NCBI GenBank assembly: GCA_016721725.1
Contig: JADKHN010000001.1
Coordinates: forward strand, 1,922,001 to 1,986,000
Origin: Chitinophagaceae bacterium
GTDB taxonomy: Bacteria > Bacteroidota > Bacteroidia > Chitinophagales > Chitinophagaceae
Direction: 5' to 3'
Length of the DNA: 64,000 nucleotides
Positions within the stretch are counted from its first letter, which is position 1. Each line of letters starts with the position of its first letter. The notes under the pieces were generated by a model. It was not told the origin of the DNA, did not search any database, and saw only the letters and a list, made by a program, of their open reading frames with translations. This document shows, piece after piece, positions 41,703-49,358 of the stretch. Position numbers and translations under genes: made by a program.

Positions 41703-42269
41703 ATGGCAACTACAGCAGATATGCGCTCAGGGCTGATCATCAAAGTAGACGGAAGTCTGTATACGGTGATCGAATTCGGACAAAATAAAACAGCCCGTGC
41801 GGCTGCCAAGGTCTGGGCCAAACTCAAGGGGGTGGATAACAGCCGTACCATAGAAGTGACCTGGAACAGTGGCGAGACCATTTTCCCGGTGAGGGTGGAA
41901 AAAAAGGCCTACCAGTACTTATATAAGGATGATACCGGTTATAGTTTCATGGACAATGAGACTTTCGAGCAGATCACGGTACCGGAGAATATGGTGGATG
42001 CCCCCCGGTTTTTAAAGGAAGGCCAGGAAGTGTCCGTGCTGATCAATGGGGAGACGGACCTGCCGATGGGTGTCGAGCTGCCGGATAAGATCGTATTATT
42101 GGTCACGTATAGCGAACCGGGTATGAAAGGCGATACCGCCACCCGAACCCTCAAACCAGCAACGGTAGAAACCGGGGCGACGGTAAACGTACCCCTCTTT
42201 GTCAATGAAGGGGAGCTGATCCGGGTCAATTCAAAGACCGGCGACTACGTGGAAAGGGTCAAAGATTAG
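41703..42269 (+). CDS. efp: elongation factor P with unusual tip loop
   Basis: 188 aa from the ATG at 41703, the usual EF-P length; an in-frame ATG eight codons upstream lies near the -7 box and is rejected. Three beta-barrel domains: KOW-like (residues 1-65), OB (65-128), C-terminal OB with TRTLKPATVETGATVNVPLFVNEGE. The domain I tip, normally PGKGG with a modified Lys or Arg, reads NKTARAAAKVW; an Arg occupies the tip position, as in YeiP/EfpL (SARGAA). The gene precedes accB-accC, a classic EF-P context. It relieves ribosome stalling at polyproline. Own terminator. Confidence 0.93.
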   Translation: MATTADMRSGLIIKVDGSLYTVIEFGQNKTARAAAKVWAKLKGVDNSRTIEVTWNSGETIFPVRVEKKAYQYLYKDDTGYSFMDNETFEQITVPENMVDAPRFLKEGQEVSVLINGETDLPMGVELPDKIVLLVTYSEPGMKGDTATRTLKPATVETGATVNVPLFVNEGELIRVNSKTGDYVERVKD

Positions 42270-42288
42270 TCCTATAACAAGCGTATTG

Positions 42289-42328
42289 AAAATGGATAGC
42301 AGCGGCCCTGTTATCCATTTTTTTTGTT
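42289..42328 (+). terminator. terminator of efp
   Basis: Ten-bp stem AAAATGGATA (42289-42298) and TATCCATTTT (42312-42321) with a small inner GCAG/CTGT pairing, followed by a T run. It separates efp from accB. Confidence 0.85.
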
Positions 42329-42341
42329 TATCTGGAATTTG

Positions 42342-42456
42342 CCAAAATTGACTGATTTTGGCCCATTTTTACCCGTTTTTAGTCAAAAAAAGACGTTTTT
42401 AGGCCATTTTTTTATTTTTTTTGCTTGCAATATTGAGTAATCATTCACTATCTTAG
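42342..42456 (+). promoter_or_regulatory. accB upstream region: palindrome, phased A/T tracts, promoter
   Basis: Perfect 7-bp palindrome CCAAAAT-TGACTG-ATTTTGG (42342-42361). Then A/T tracts spaced almost exactly 10 bases: T5 at 42366, T5 at 42376, A7 at about 42385, T5 at 42396, T7 at 42407, T8 at 42415. Such phasing bends DNA. A candidate promoter follows: TTG (42425-42427), 21-base spacer, TATCTTAG (42449-42456; one mismatch to TAnnTTTG). Confidence 0.5.
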
Positions 42457-42499
42457 CTCCCCGTTTCGGTATCAAAATTAACCACTTAATCCAATTGAC

Positions 42500-42982
42500 A
42501 TGGACATCAAGCAAATCCAGGAACTGGTCAAATTGATCAACAAGACCAATATCGGCGAGATCACCATTGAAGAAGAAGGCGTAAAGATCACCGTAAAACA
42601 AAAGAAAGACCCTGTTCAGCATATCGTGGCTGGCACATCCGCTCCGGTATATCAGCAGGCACCGGCTCAGCAGGCACCCGCACAATCTGCCACGACCCCT
42701 CCCGCCACCACCAAACCGGCAGCGGAACCCAAGGCCGATAACCTGGTGACCATCAAAAGCCCGATGATCGGTACTTTTTACCGCCAGGCGGGCCCGGGGA
42801 AACCCATTTTTGTAAATGTCGGTGATGAAGTGAGCCCGGGAAAAGTGGTCTGCATCATCGAGGCCATGAAACTCTTCAATGAAATAGAAAGCGAGATCAA
42901 AGGGAAGATCGTCAAGGTACTGGTGGAAGACGCCAGCCCGGTGGAGTATGACCAGCCGCTGTTTCTTGTAGACCCCAGCTAA
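42500..42982 (+). CDS. accB: biotin carboxyl carrier protein of acetyl-CoA carboxylase
   Basis: 160 aa. N-terminal helix region (residues 1-45, IKQIQELVKLINKTNIGEITIEEEG), Pro/Ala/Gln-rich linker (about 55-85, QQAPAQQAPAQSATTPPATTKPA), then the biotinyl domain with the biotinylated Lys in EAMKLFNEI (about residue 126). Carries CO2 as carboxybiotin between AccC and the carboxyltransferase. Transcribed with accC across a spacer that contains 8-bp tandem repeats. Confidence 0.96.
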   Translation: MDIKQIQELVKLINKTNIGEITIEEEGVKITVKQKKDPVQHIVAGTSAPVYQQAPAQQAPAQSATTPPATTKPAAEPKADNLVTIKSPMIGTFYRQAGPGKPIFVNVGDEVSPGKVVCIIEAMKLFNEIESEIKGKIVKVLVEDASPVEYDQPLFLVDPS

Positions 42983-43044
42983 TTTGATGATTAAATGATT
43001 TGGTGATTTGAAGATGTAAGCACACTTCAACACCGGGTCAATGA

Positions 43045-43084
43045 TCAAATCTTCAAATCTTCAAATCTTCAAATTTTCAAATCG
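43045..43084. repeat. octanucleotide tandem repeat before accC
   Basis: Five 8-bp units: TCAAATCT three times, TCAAATTT, TCAAATCG, ending five bases before the accC ATG at 43090. An upstream block (about 42986-43014), with ATTTGAAGAT, is complementary to a repeat unit pair, so the accB-accC spacer could fold into a long A/T hairpin. Confidence 0.85.
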
Positions 43085-43089
43085 AAAAG

Positions 43090-44427
43090 ATGTTTAAAAA
43101 GATCCTCATAGCCAATCGTGGCGAAATCGCACTCCGGGTGATACGCACCTGTCGTGAAATGGGCATTAAGACCGTTGCTGTTTATTCCACCGCCGATAAG
43201 GATAGCCTGCATGTGAAATTCGCCGATGAGGCGGTTTGTATAGGTAAACCTGCCAGTATAGACAGTTACCTGAACATGGCGCATATCATGGCGGCCGCCG
43301 AGATCACCAATGCCGATGCAATCCACCCGGGTTATGGATTCCTGGCTGAGAATAGTAAGTTCGCCAAGATCTGTGCCGACCATGAGATCAAATTCATCGG
43401 CCCCACGCCGGAGATGATCAATTCAATGGGGGATAAGGTCACGGCCAAAGAGACGATGATCAAGGCCGGCGTACCCGTGGTGCCCGGTGTGGAAGGATTG
43501 CTGGAAAGCGTCGACCATGCCAAACGCGCGGCAAAGGAAGTCGGCTACCCGATCATCCTGAAAGCGACGGCCGGTGGAGGAGGAAAAGGAATGCGGGTGG
43601 TCTGGGAAGAAAGTGAACTGGAACGCAATTACGATAACGCCAAAGCCGAGGCCGCGGCTTCCTTCAAGAACGACGGGATCTACATGGAAAAATTCGTGGA
43701 AGAGCCCCGGCATATCGAGATCCAGATCGCCGGCGACCAGTATGGGAATGTTTGTCACCTCAGTGAGCGGGACTGCTCCATCCAGCGCCGGCATCAGAAA
43801 CTGGTGGAGGAATCACCTTCTCCATTCATGACACCCGAACTGCGTAACGCGATGGGCGATGCCGCCATCAAGGCTGCCTCCGCCATCAATTATGAGAGTG
43901 TGGGTACCATCGAATTCCTGGTAGACAAGCACCGCAATTTCTATTTCATGGAAATGAACACCCGCATCCAGGTGGAACATTGCGTTACTGAAGAGGTGAT
44001 CAACTATGACCTCATCAAAGAACAGATCAAGATCGCCGCCGGCGAAAAGATCATCGGCAAGGCTTATTTCCCTCAGATGCACGCGATCGAATGCCGCATC
44101 AATGCCGAGGACCCCTATAATGATTTCCGACCTTCACCCGGTAAGATCACCGTATTGCACCAGCCCGGGGGGCATGGCGTGCGCATCGACAGCCATGTCT
44201 ATGCCGGATATGTGATCCCGCCTTATTACGACAGCATGATCGCCAAGCTGATCGCCGTGGCGCAGACCCGCGAAGAGGCCATCGACACCATGAGCCGGGC
44301 CCTCAGTGAATATGTGATCGAAGGGGTGAAGACCACCATACCCTTCCATCAGCAGCTGATGCGTAATGAAGATTTCCGAAAAGGGAATTTCACAACCAAG
44401 TTCATGGAGAGTTTTAAGATGCAGTAA
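43090..44427 (+). CDS. accC: acetyl-CoA carboxylase biotin carboxylase subunit
   Basis: 445 aa ATP-grasp enzyme that carboxylates the biotin on AccB. Marks: ILIANRGEIALRVIRTCREMGI (N-terminal domain), HPGYGFLAEN, the glycine-rich ATP lid KATAGGGGKGMRVV, ERDCSIQRRHQKLVEESPSP, EMNTRIQVEHCVTEEV, and RINAEDP. Complete length. The start codon lies five bases after 8-bp repeats, an unusual translation initiation region. Confidence 0.97.
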   Translation: MFKKILIANRGEIALRVIRTCREMGIKTVAVYSTADKDSLHVKFADEAVCIGKPASIDSYLNMAHIMAAAEITNADAIHPGYGFLAENSKFAKICADHEIKFIGPTPEMINSMGDKVTAKETMIKAGVPVVPGVEGLLESVDHAKRAAKEVGYPIILKATAGGGGKGMRVVWEESELERNYDNAKAEAAASFKNDGIYMEKFVEEPRHIEIQIAGDQYGNVCHLSERDCSIQRRHQKLVEESPSPFMTPELRNAMGDAAIKAASAINYESVGTIEFLVDKHRNFYFMEMNTRIQVEHCVTEEVINYDLIKEQIKIAAGEKIIGKAYFPQMHAIECRINAEDPYNDFRPSPGKITVLHQPGGHGVRIDSHVYAGYVIPPYYDSMIAKLIAVAQTREEAIDTMSRALSEYVIEGVKTTIPFHQQLMRNEDFRKGNFTTKFMESFKMQ

Positions 44428-44434
44428 GCGACTG

Positions 44435-45328
44435 TCAGGCTCCTCCTTCCATTAACCGTTTCAGGCATCTTTCCAGGCCATCCTGCCAGGAAGGGATCTC
44501 CAGTTGAAAGGTCTTGCTGATCTTATCTGTATTCAATACAGAATAAGCCGGCCTTTTTGCGGCCGTAGGGTAGGCCGATGTTGGGATTGGGTTGATCTTG
44601 CATGAACTGCCCGTAAATTCTTTTATGGCTTTTGTGAATTCAAACCAATTGGTAAAGCCGTTATTGCAATAATGGTAAACGGGATTTTCCTGCGGCAAGG
44701 CACTCCGTCGTCCGATGATCTGCAGGATGGAGGTTGCCAGGTCGGCCGCGTAAGTGGGAGAACCCCATTGGTCATCCACCACATTGATACTATCCTTTTC
44801 ATTCATCAATCTCAGCATCGTCTTAACGAAATTATGGCCATGAGAAGAATAGACCCAGGAGGTGCGGATGAGGATCGTTGCCGGGTTGTTTTGCAAAGCC
44901 AGTTGTTCGCCTTTGAGTTTGGAGGCGCCGTAAACATTCAAGGGTGAAACGGGATGGTCTTCCCGGTAGGGAGTGGAAGCTATCCCGTCAAACACATAGT
45001 CGGTGGAAATCTGAATGAGTAAGCTATTGTTTTCACGGCATGCGGATGCCAGGTTGCCTGCCGCTTCGGCATTTACAGCAAAGGCTTTTTCTGTTTCGCT
45101 TTCCGCTTTATCCACCGCCGTGTATGCGCCGCAATTGATACATACCCCGGGTTGATGTTCTTCAAAAAAACGGCTGACGGCCTCCTGGTCGGTGATATCA
45201 AGTTCATTACGGTCGGTGAACAGGAACCGGTATTGAGGAAAGGAGGGTGCGAGATCACGCAGTTCGCTCCCCAGTTGTCCGGCAGAACCCGTGACCAGGA
45301 TGGTATTTTCCTTATTGTTCAAAGACAA
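44435..45328 (-). CDS. rfbD: dTDP-4-dehydrorhamnose reductase
   Basis: 297 aa SDR-type enzyme, last step of dTDP-L-rhamnose synthesis. Marks: ILVTGSAGQLGSEL (NADPH site), NCGAYTAVDKAE, ISTDYVFDG, and the YGASKLKGE catalytic motif. Follows rfbC with a 17-base overlap, so they are translated together. No rfbA or rfbB is in this window; they must be elsewhere. Converges on accC with a seven-base gap. Confidence 0.94.
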   Translation of the reverse strand: MSLNNKENTILVTGSAGQLGSELRDLAPSFPQYRFLFTDRNELDITDQEAVSRFFEEHQPGVCINCGAYTAVDKAESETEKAFAVNAEAAGNLASACRENNSLLIQISTDYVFDGIASTPYREDHPVSPLNVYGASKLKGEQLALQNNPATILIRTSWVYSSHGHNFVKTMLRLMNEKDSINVVDDQWGSPTYAADLATSILQIIGRRSALPQENPVYHYCNNGFTNWFEFTKAIKEFTGSSCKINPIPTSAYPTAAKRPAYSVLNTDKISKTFQLEIPSWQDGLERCLKRLMEGGA

Positions 45329-45872
45329 AAGGGTTTTTGCAATGCGGTAAAAAAGGGTATTGCCTGTCTTTTTCGGAAACGATCCGTTGTTCTTCGGGTA
45401 TCATCCAGTCGATCTTTAATCCGGGGTCATCTATTCTGATCCCGCCCTCGGTCTCCGGATGATAGAATTCGTCGCATTTATAAAAGACCTCCGCGGTCTC
45501 ACTGATCACCGAATATCCATGGGCGAATCCTTTGGGGATGAAGAGCTGTTTTTTATTGTCGGAGGACAGTTCGATACTGAACGACTGGCCGAAACGGGGG
45601 GAACCTTTACGGATATCCACGACTATATCCAGTATGCTTCCCTCTAAGACCCGGATCAGTTTGGACTGGGCATGTGGCGGCATCTGGTAATGTAAACCCC
45701 GGATGACACCATACGCAGAGCGCGCCTGGTTATCCTGTACAAAATGAGTAGCGATGCCGGCTGCTTCAAATACACGTTCATTATAGCTTTCAAAGAAATA
45801 TCCCCGGCTGTCTTCAAAAACCGCTGGTTCAAAAACGAACAATCCCGGAAAATCTGTTTTTATGATCGCCAT
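45312..45872 (-). CDS. rfbC: dTDP-4-dehydrorhamnose 3,5-epimerase
   Basis: 186 aa cupin-fold epimerase. Marks: FFESYNERVF, QDNQARSAYGVIRGLHYQMPPHAQSKLIR with the catalytic His, VVDIRKGSPRFGQ, PKGFAHGYSVISE, and YKCDEFYHPETEGGIRIDDP. The C-terminal end is intact. Overlaps rfbD by 17 bases. Its upstream spacer consists almost wholly of 7-bp tandem repeats. Confidence 0.95.
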   Translation of the reverse strand: MAIIKTDFPGLFVFEPAVFEDSRGYFFESYNERVFEAAGIATHFVQDNQARSAYGVIRGLHYQMPPHAQSKLIRVLEGSILDIVVDIRKGSPRFGQSFSIELSSDNKKQLFIPKGFAHGYSVISETAEVFYKCDEFYHPETEGGIRIDDPGLKIDWMIPEEQRIVSEKDRQYPFLPHCKNPFVFEQ

Positions 45873-45880
45873 AACTTAAA

Positions 45881-45944
45881 AACTAAAAACTAAAAACTAA
45901 AAACTACATAACTAACAACCTCCAACTTCCAACCTCCAACCCCT
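45881..45944. repeat. two heptanucleotide arrays in the rfbC-epimerase spacer
   Basis: First array: four AACTAAA-type units from 45881 to 45907, starting nine bases upstream of the rfbC start codon. Second array: AACCTCC, AACTTCC, AACCTCC, AACCCCT at 45917-45944, whose last bases form the stop codon (minus strand) of the upstream epimerase gene. Confidence 0.85.
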
Positions 45945-46938
45945 ACGAGTACATCTCTTTAAAATAAACGATCGTCTCTCGTAAACCCTCATCAAACTTT
46001 TTCACCGGCTCATATCCCAGCAGCTCTTTGGCCAGACTGATATCGGCCAGTGAATTGCGGATATCGCCGGCCCGGGGTTCACGGTACGTGGCTTCAAAAT
46101 CACTGCCCAGGAATTCCCGGCAGGCCTGGTATAATTGGTTGACGGAAAAATATTCTCCCACTGCCACATTGTATACTTTTTTCAGCGCCTGTTCATTGTC
46201 GGTCAGCATGCCCTTGATATTCACCTGTACGGCATTTTCAATAAAGGTGAAATCGCGGGTCTGTTCCCCATCGCCATTGATATATACGGGCGTCCTTTTC
46301 ATGATCCCCTTTACAAAGAGAGGGATCACTGCAGCATAAGGTCCATCCGGGTCCTGGCGCGGACCGAATATATTGAAATAACGGAAGCCCATCAGTTTGA
46401 GGCCATACACGTCGGCAAAGACCTGTGCATAGAGTTCATTGGTCTTTTTTGTGGCAGCATAAGGTGAGAGGCAATTCCCAACCCTTTCCTCTTTCTTCGG
46501 TAAAGTGGGTTCATCTCCATACACGGAAGAAGATGAGGCATAGACCAGTTGTTTCACTTTATGGTCCACGGCGGCTTTCAGGATATTGGTAAATCCCCCC
46601 ACATTCACTTCATTGAAATAAACAGGCTCCTTGATGCTTCGGGGAACGGAACCCAGTGCGGCCTGGTGGCTCACATAATCGATCCCTTCACAGGCTTTCT
46701 GGCAGGTCTCCGTATTCCGGATATCGCCTTCCAGGAATTCAAAAGCGGAATATTTTCGAAGGATTTCCAGGTTGGATTGAAACCCGTTGGTGAGATTATC
46801 GAGCACCCTGACCTTTTTGGCGCCGTGTTTCAAGAGGTATTCGGTGATATGACTGCCGATAAAACCCGCCCCGCCCGTTACCAGGAAGGAATCGTTGCTG
46901 ATGTCTTTTGTATGAAATTTTGAATTCAACATGTTCAT
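45943..46938 (-). CDS. WbpP-like UDP-N-acetylglucosamine 4-epimerase
   Basis: 331 aa from the ATG at 46938 (a TTG four codons upstream is the only longer choice; ATG at 46932 is also possible). Extended SDR: FLVTGGAGFIGSHITEYLL, HQAALGSVPRSIKEPVYFNEVN (the GSVPRS motif is typical of WbpP/TviC), YASSSSVYGD, and catalytic YAATK. WbpP interconverts UDP-GlcNAc and UDP-GalNAc. It lies next to a WbpO/TviB-like dehydrogenase, so together they should make UDP-GalNAc uronic acid for a surface polysaccharide. Substrate remains an inference. Confidence 0.86.
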   Translation of the reverse strand: MNMLNSKFHTKDISNDSFLVTGGAGFIGSHITEYLLKHGAKKVRVLDNLTNGFQSNLEILRKYSAFEFLEGDIRNTETCQKACEGIDYVSHQAALGSVPRSIKEPVYFNEVNVGGFTNILKAAVDHKVKQLVYASSSSVYGDEPTLPKKEERVGNCLSPYAATKKTNELYAQVFADVYGLKLMGFRYFNIFGPRQDPDGPYAAVIPLFVKGIMKRTPVYINGDGEQTRDFTFIENAVQVNIKGMLTDNEQALKKVYNVAVGEYFSVNQLYQACREFLGSDFEATYREPRAGDIRNSLADISLAKELLGYEPVKKFDEGLRETIVYFKEMYS

Positions 46939-46941
46939 TTT

Positions 46942-46969
46942 AACCTTCAACCTTCAACTTCCAACCTTA
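46942..46969. repeat. heptanucleotide tandem repeat upstream of the WbpP-like gene
   Basis: Four 7-bp units AACCTTC, AACCTTC, AACTTCC, AACCTTA directly upstream of the start codon at 46938. Confidence 0.75.
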
Positions 46970-47027
46970 TGCCGCTGGTGATACTTCGACATTACTCAGT
47001 ACACCACGCGGCGGCAGACCTCCAACC

Positions 47028-48317
47028 CTACAAGCTCCAGTAATTCCGGCTGCTGATCTTTCCCCGGTAAATACCCTTGAGGTCGGCGATCAAGGCATGC
47101 GGTTTGGTGATGGATGCGAAATAGGCGTCATCCAGTGCTTTATAATCCCGGTGCGGAACGGTGATGATGACGGCGTCATAATCGTTGGCCGTTTCCGGGG
47201 TCAGTTCAAAGCCATATTCATGCTTAAGTTCACTGCTTTCGGCATGGGGATCGGTGATGTGTACATTCAGCGAATAGGATCTCAATTCCTTCACCACGTC
47301 GGCCACCTTCGAGTTGCGTATATCGCTTACGTTCTCCTTGAATGTGGCGCCCATGATGAGTACTTTCGCGTCCTTCACATTGCCGTTATGCTGGATGATG
47401 TATTGTAAGACCTTTTTCGCCACATAGCCAGCCATGCCGTCATTGATCACCCGGCCCGCCAGGATCACCTGGCTGTCGTAACCCAGTTCTTTCGATTTGT
47501 AGGTGAGGTAATAGGGGTCAACGCCGATACAATGTCCGCCTACCAGTCCGGGTTGAAAACGCAGGAAGTTCCATTTGGTACCCGCCGCTTCAAGCACTTC
47601 AAATGTGTTGATGCCGATCTTGTCGAAGATGATCGAGAGTTCGTTCATGAGGGCGATGTTCAGGTCGCGCTGGGTATTCTCAATGATCTTGGCTGCTTCG
47701 GCCACTTTGATGGAGGAGGCCTTGTGAACACCCGCCTTCACCACCAGTTCATACACTTTGGCGATCTGATCGAGGCTTTCGGCATCGCAGCCGCTCACCA
47801 CTTTGATGATGCTGGACAGGGTATGTTCCTTGTCTCCCGGGTTGATCCTTTCCGGCGAGTAACCCAGTTTGAAATCGGTCACGTTCTTAAGTCCGGATAA
47901 TTTCTCAATGATGGGCAGGCAATCTTCTTCGGTGCATCCGGGGTAAACGGTGCTCTCAAAAACGATATAGTCGCCTTTCATGACCACTTTGCCGATGGTC
48001 TCGCTGGCCCGGGTCACCGGCAGCAGATCGGGTACATTGTGTTCATCCACCGGAGTGGGAACGGCCACGATATAGAAACTGGCTTGTCTGAGCACCTCCA
48101 GGTCATTAGTGAATTCAATGTCGCAGCCATCAAAGGCTTCGGTGTCCAGTTCCTGGCTGGGGTCGATCCTGTTCCTCATCATCTCCACCCTTTTGGCATT
48201 GATGTCGAAGCCGATCACTTTTACTTTTCGGGCAAATTCCAGTGCGATGGGCAGGCCAACATAGCCCAGGCCGATCACCGCCAGTTTCTTTTTCTTATCT
48301 AACAATTCGGAATACAT
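47028..48317 (-). CDS. WbpO/TviB-like nucleotide-sugar dehydrogenase
   Basis: 429 aa from the ATG at 48317 (MYSELLDKKKKLAVIGLGYVGLPIALEF). A longer frame from 48419 would run into the neighbouring gene and is rejected. UDP-sugar 6-dehydrogenase fold: N-terminal NAD domain, VAVPTPVDEHNVPDL, ESTVYPGCTEE, SPERINPGDKEHTL, the central helix, and the nucleophile Cys in VGGHCIGVDPYYL. The SPERINPGD signature marks UDP-N-acetyl-hexosamine dehydrogenases. Partner of the WbpP-like epimerase. Confidence 0.9.
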   Translation of the reverse strand: MYSELLDKKKKLAVIGLGYVGLPIALEFARKVKVIGFDINAKRVEMMRNRIDPSQELDTEAFDGCDIEFTNDLEVLRQASFYIVAVPTPVDEHNVPDLLPVTRASETIGKVVMKGDYIVFESTVYPGCTEEDCLPIIEKLSGLKNVTDFKLGYSPERINPGDKEHTLSSIIKVVSGCDAESLDQIAKVYELVVKAGVHKASSIKVAEAAKIIENTQRDLNIALMNELSIIFDKIGINTFEVLEAAGTKWNFLRFQPGLVGGHCIGVDPYYLTYKSKELGYDSQVILAGRVINDGMAGYVAKKVLQYIIQHNGNVKDAKVLIMGATFKENVSDIRNSKVADVVKELRSYSLNVHITDPHAESSELKHEYGFELTPETANDYDAVIITVPHRDYKALDDAYFASITKPHALIADLKGIYRGKISSRNYWSL

Positions 48318-48348
48318 CAGGTTAGTATGGTTGTATTTTAGAATTAGC

Positions 48349-49332
48349 TTACTTGCTGCTTTGAAATTCTTTCGGCAGTTTGAACAATTCTTCATGCGGG
48401 AGGTTCTTGAAATAATCATAGGTGATCTTCAAGCCTTGGGCCCTGTTCACTTTGGGCTCCCAGTCCAGTAATTTTTTTGCCAGGGTGATGTCCGGCTGCC
48501 GTTGTTTGGGATCATCCACCGGCAGTTCTTTGAAGACGATCTTTTGCTGGGTGCCGGTCAGACTGATGATCTCTTCCGCGAATTCCTTCAGCGAGATCTC
48601 ATCGGGGTTGCCGATATTGACCGGCTGCACATAATCGCTCATCAGTAAGCGGTAGATCCCTTCAATGAGGTCATCCACATAACAAAAGCTGCGGGTCTGG
48701 CTGCCATCGCCGAAAACGGTGAGGTCTTCGCCCCTCAGCGCCTGACCGATAAATGCGGGCAGGGCCCTGCCGTCATTGAGCCTCATGCGCGGACCGTAGG
48801 TGTTGAATATCCTCACGATCCGGGTGCTCACCTGGTGGAAAGTATGATAAGCCATGGTGATGGCTTCCTGGAACCGTTTGGCTTCATCATACACGCCGCG
48901 CGGACCTACCGGGTTCACGTTGCCCCAGTATTCTTCGTTCTGGGGATGCACCAGAGGATCACCATATACTTCGCTGGTAGAAGCAACGAGAATAGAGGCG
49001 TTCTTGGCTTTTGCGAGCCCGAGGCAATTATGGGTACCGAGTGAACTTACTTTAAGTGTTTGGATGGGGATCTTCAGGTAATCGATCGGACTGGCCGGTG
49101 AGGCAAAATGCAGGATATAATCCAGCGGCCCGGTTACATGAATGAATTTGGAAACATCGTGGTGATAGAATTCGAAATCCTTCAGTTTGAACAGGTGTTC
49201 GATGTTCTTCAGTTCGCCGGTGATGAGATTGTCCATTCCGATGACCTGGTATCCTTCCTTAATGAAGCGGTCGCAAAGATGCGAACCTAAGAAACCGGCC
49301 GCTCCGGTGATCAATACCCTTTTTTTTGCCAA
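48349..49332 (-). CDS. UDP-glucuronate decarboxylase (UDP-xylose synthase)
   Basis: 327 aa extended SDR. Marks: VLITGAAGFLGSHLCDRF, HFASPASPIDYLKIPIQTLKV (characteristic of UXS), STSEVYGDPLVHPQ, catalytic YDEAKR, and RIFNTYGPRMRLNDGRALPAF. Converts UDP-glucuronate to UDP-xylose. Its substrate comes from the ugd product made by the next gene upstream, so the two form a two-step route. Confidence 0.93.
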   Translation of the reverse strand: MAKKRVLITGAAGFLGSHLCDRFIKEGYQVIGMDNLITGELKNIEHLFKLKDFEFYHHDVSKFIHVTGPLDYILHFASPASPIDYLKIPIQTLKVSSLGTHNCLGLAKAKNASILVASTSEVYGDPLVHPQNEEYWGNVNPVGPRGVYDEAKRFQEAITMAYHTFHQVSTRIVRIFNTYGPRMRLNDGRALPAFIGQALRGEDLTVFGDGSQTRSFCYVDDLIEGIYRLLMSDYVQPVNIGNPDEISLKEFAEEIISLTGTQQKIVFKELPVDDPKQRQPDITLAKKLLDWEPKVNRAQGLKITYDYFKNLPHEELFKLPKEFQSSK

Positions 49333-49358
49333 AGTATAGGATTGAATCGGTTAATGAT

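Noticed and set aside
48318..48419. N-terminal extension of the nucleotide-sugar dehydrogenase
   Set aside because: It would overlap the UDP-xylose synthase gene end by 71 bases and precedes the usual MYSELLDKKKKLAVIGLGYVG start.
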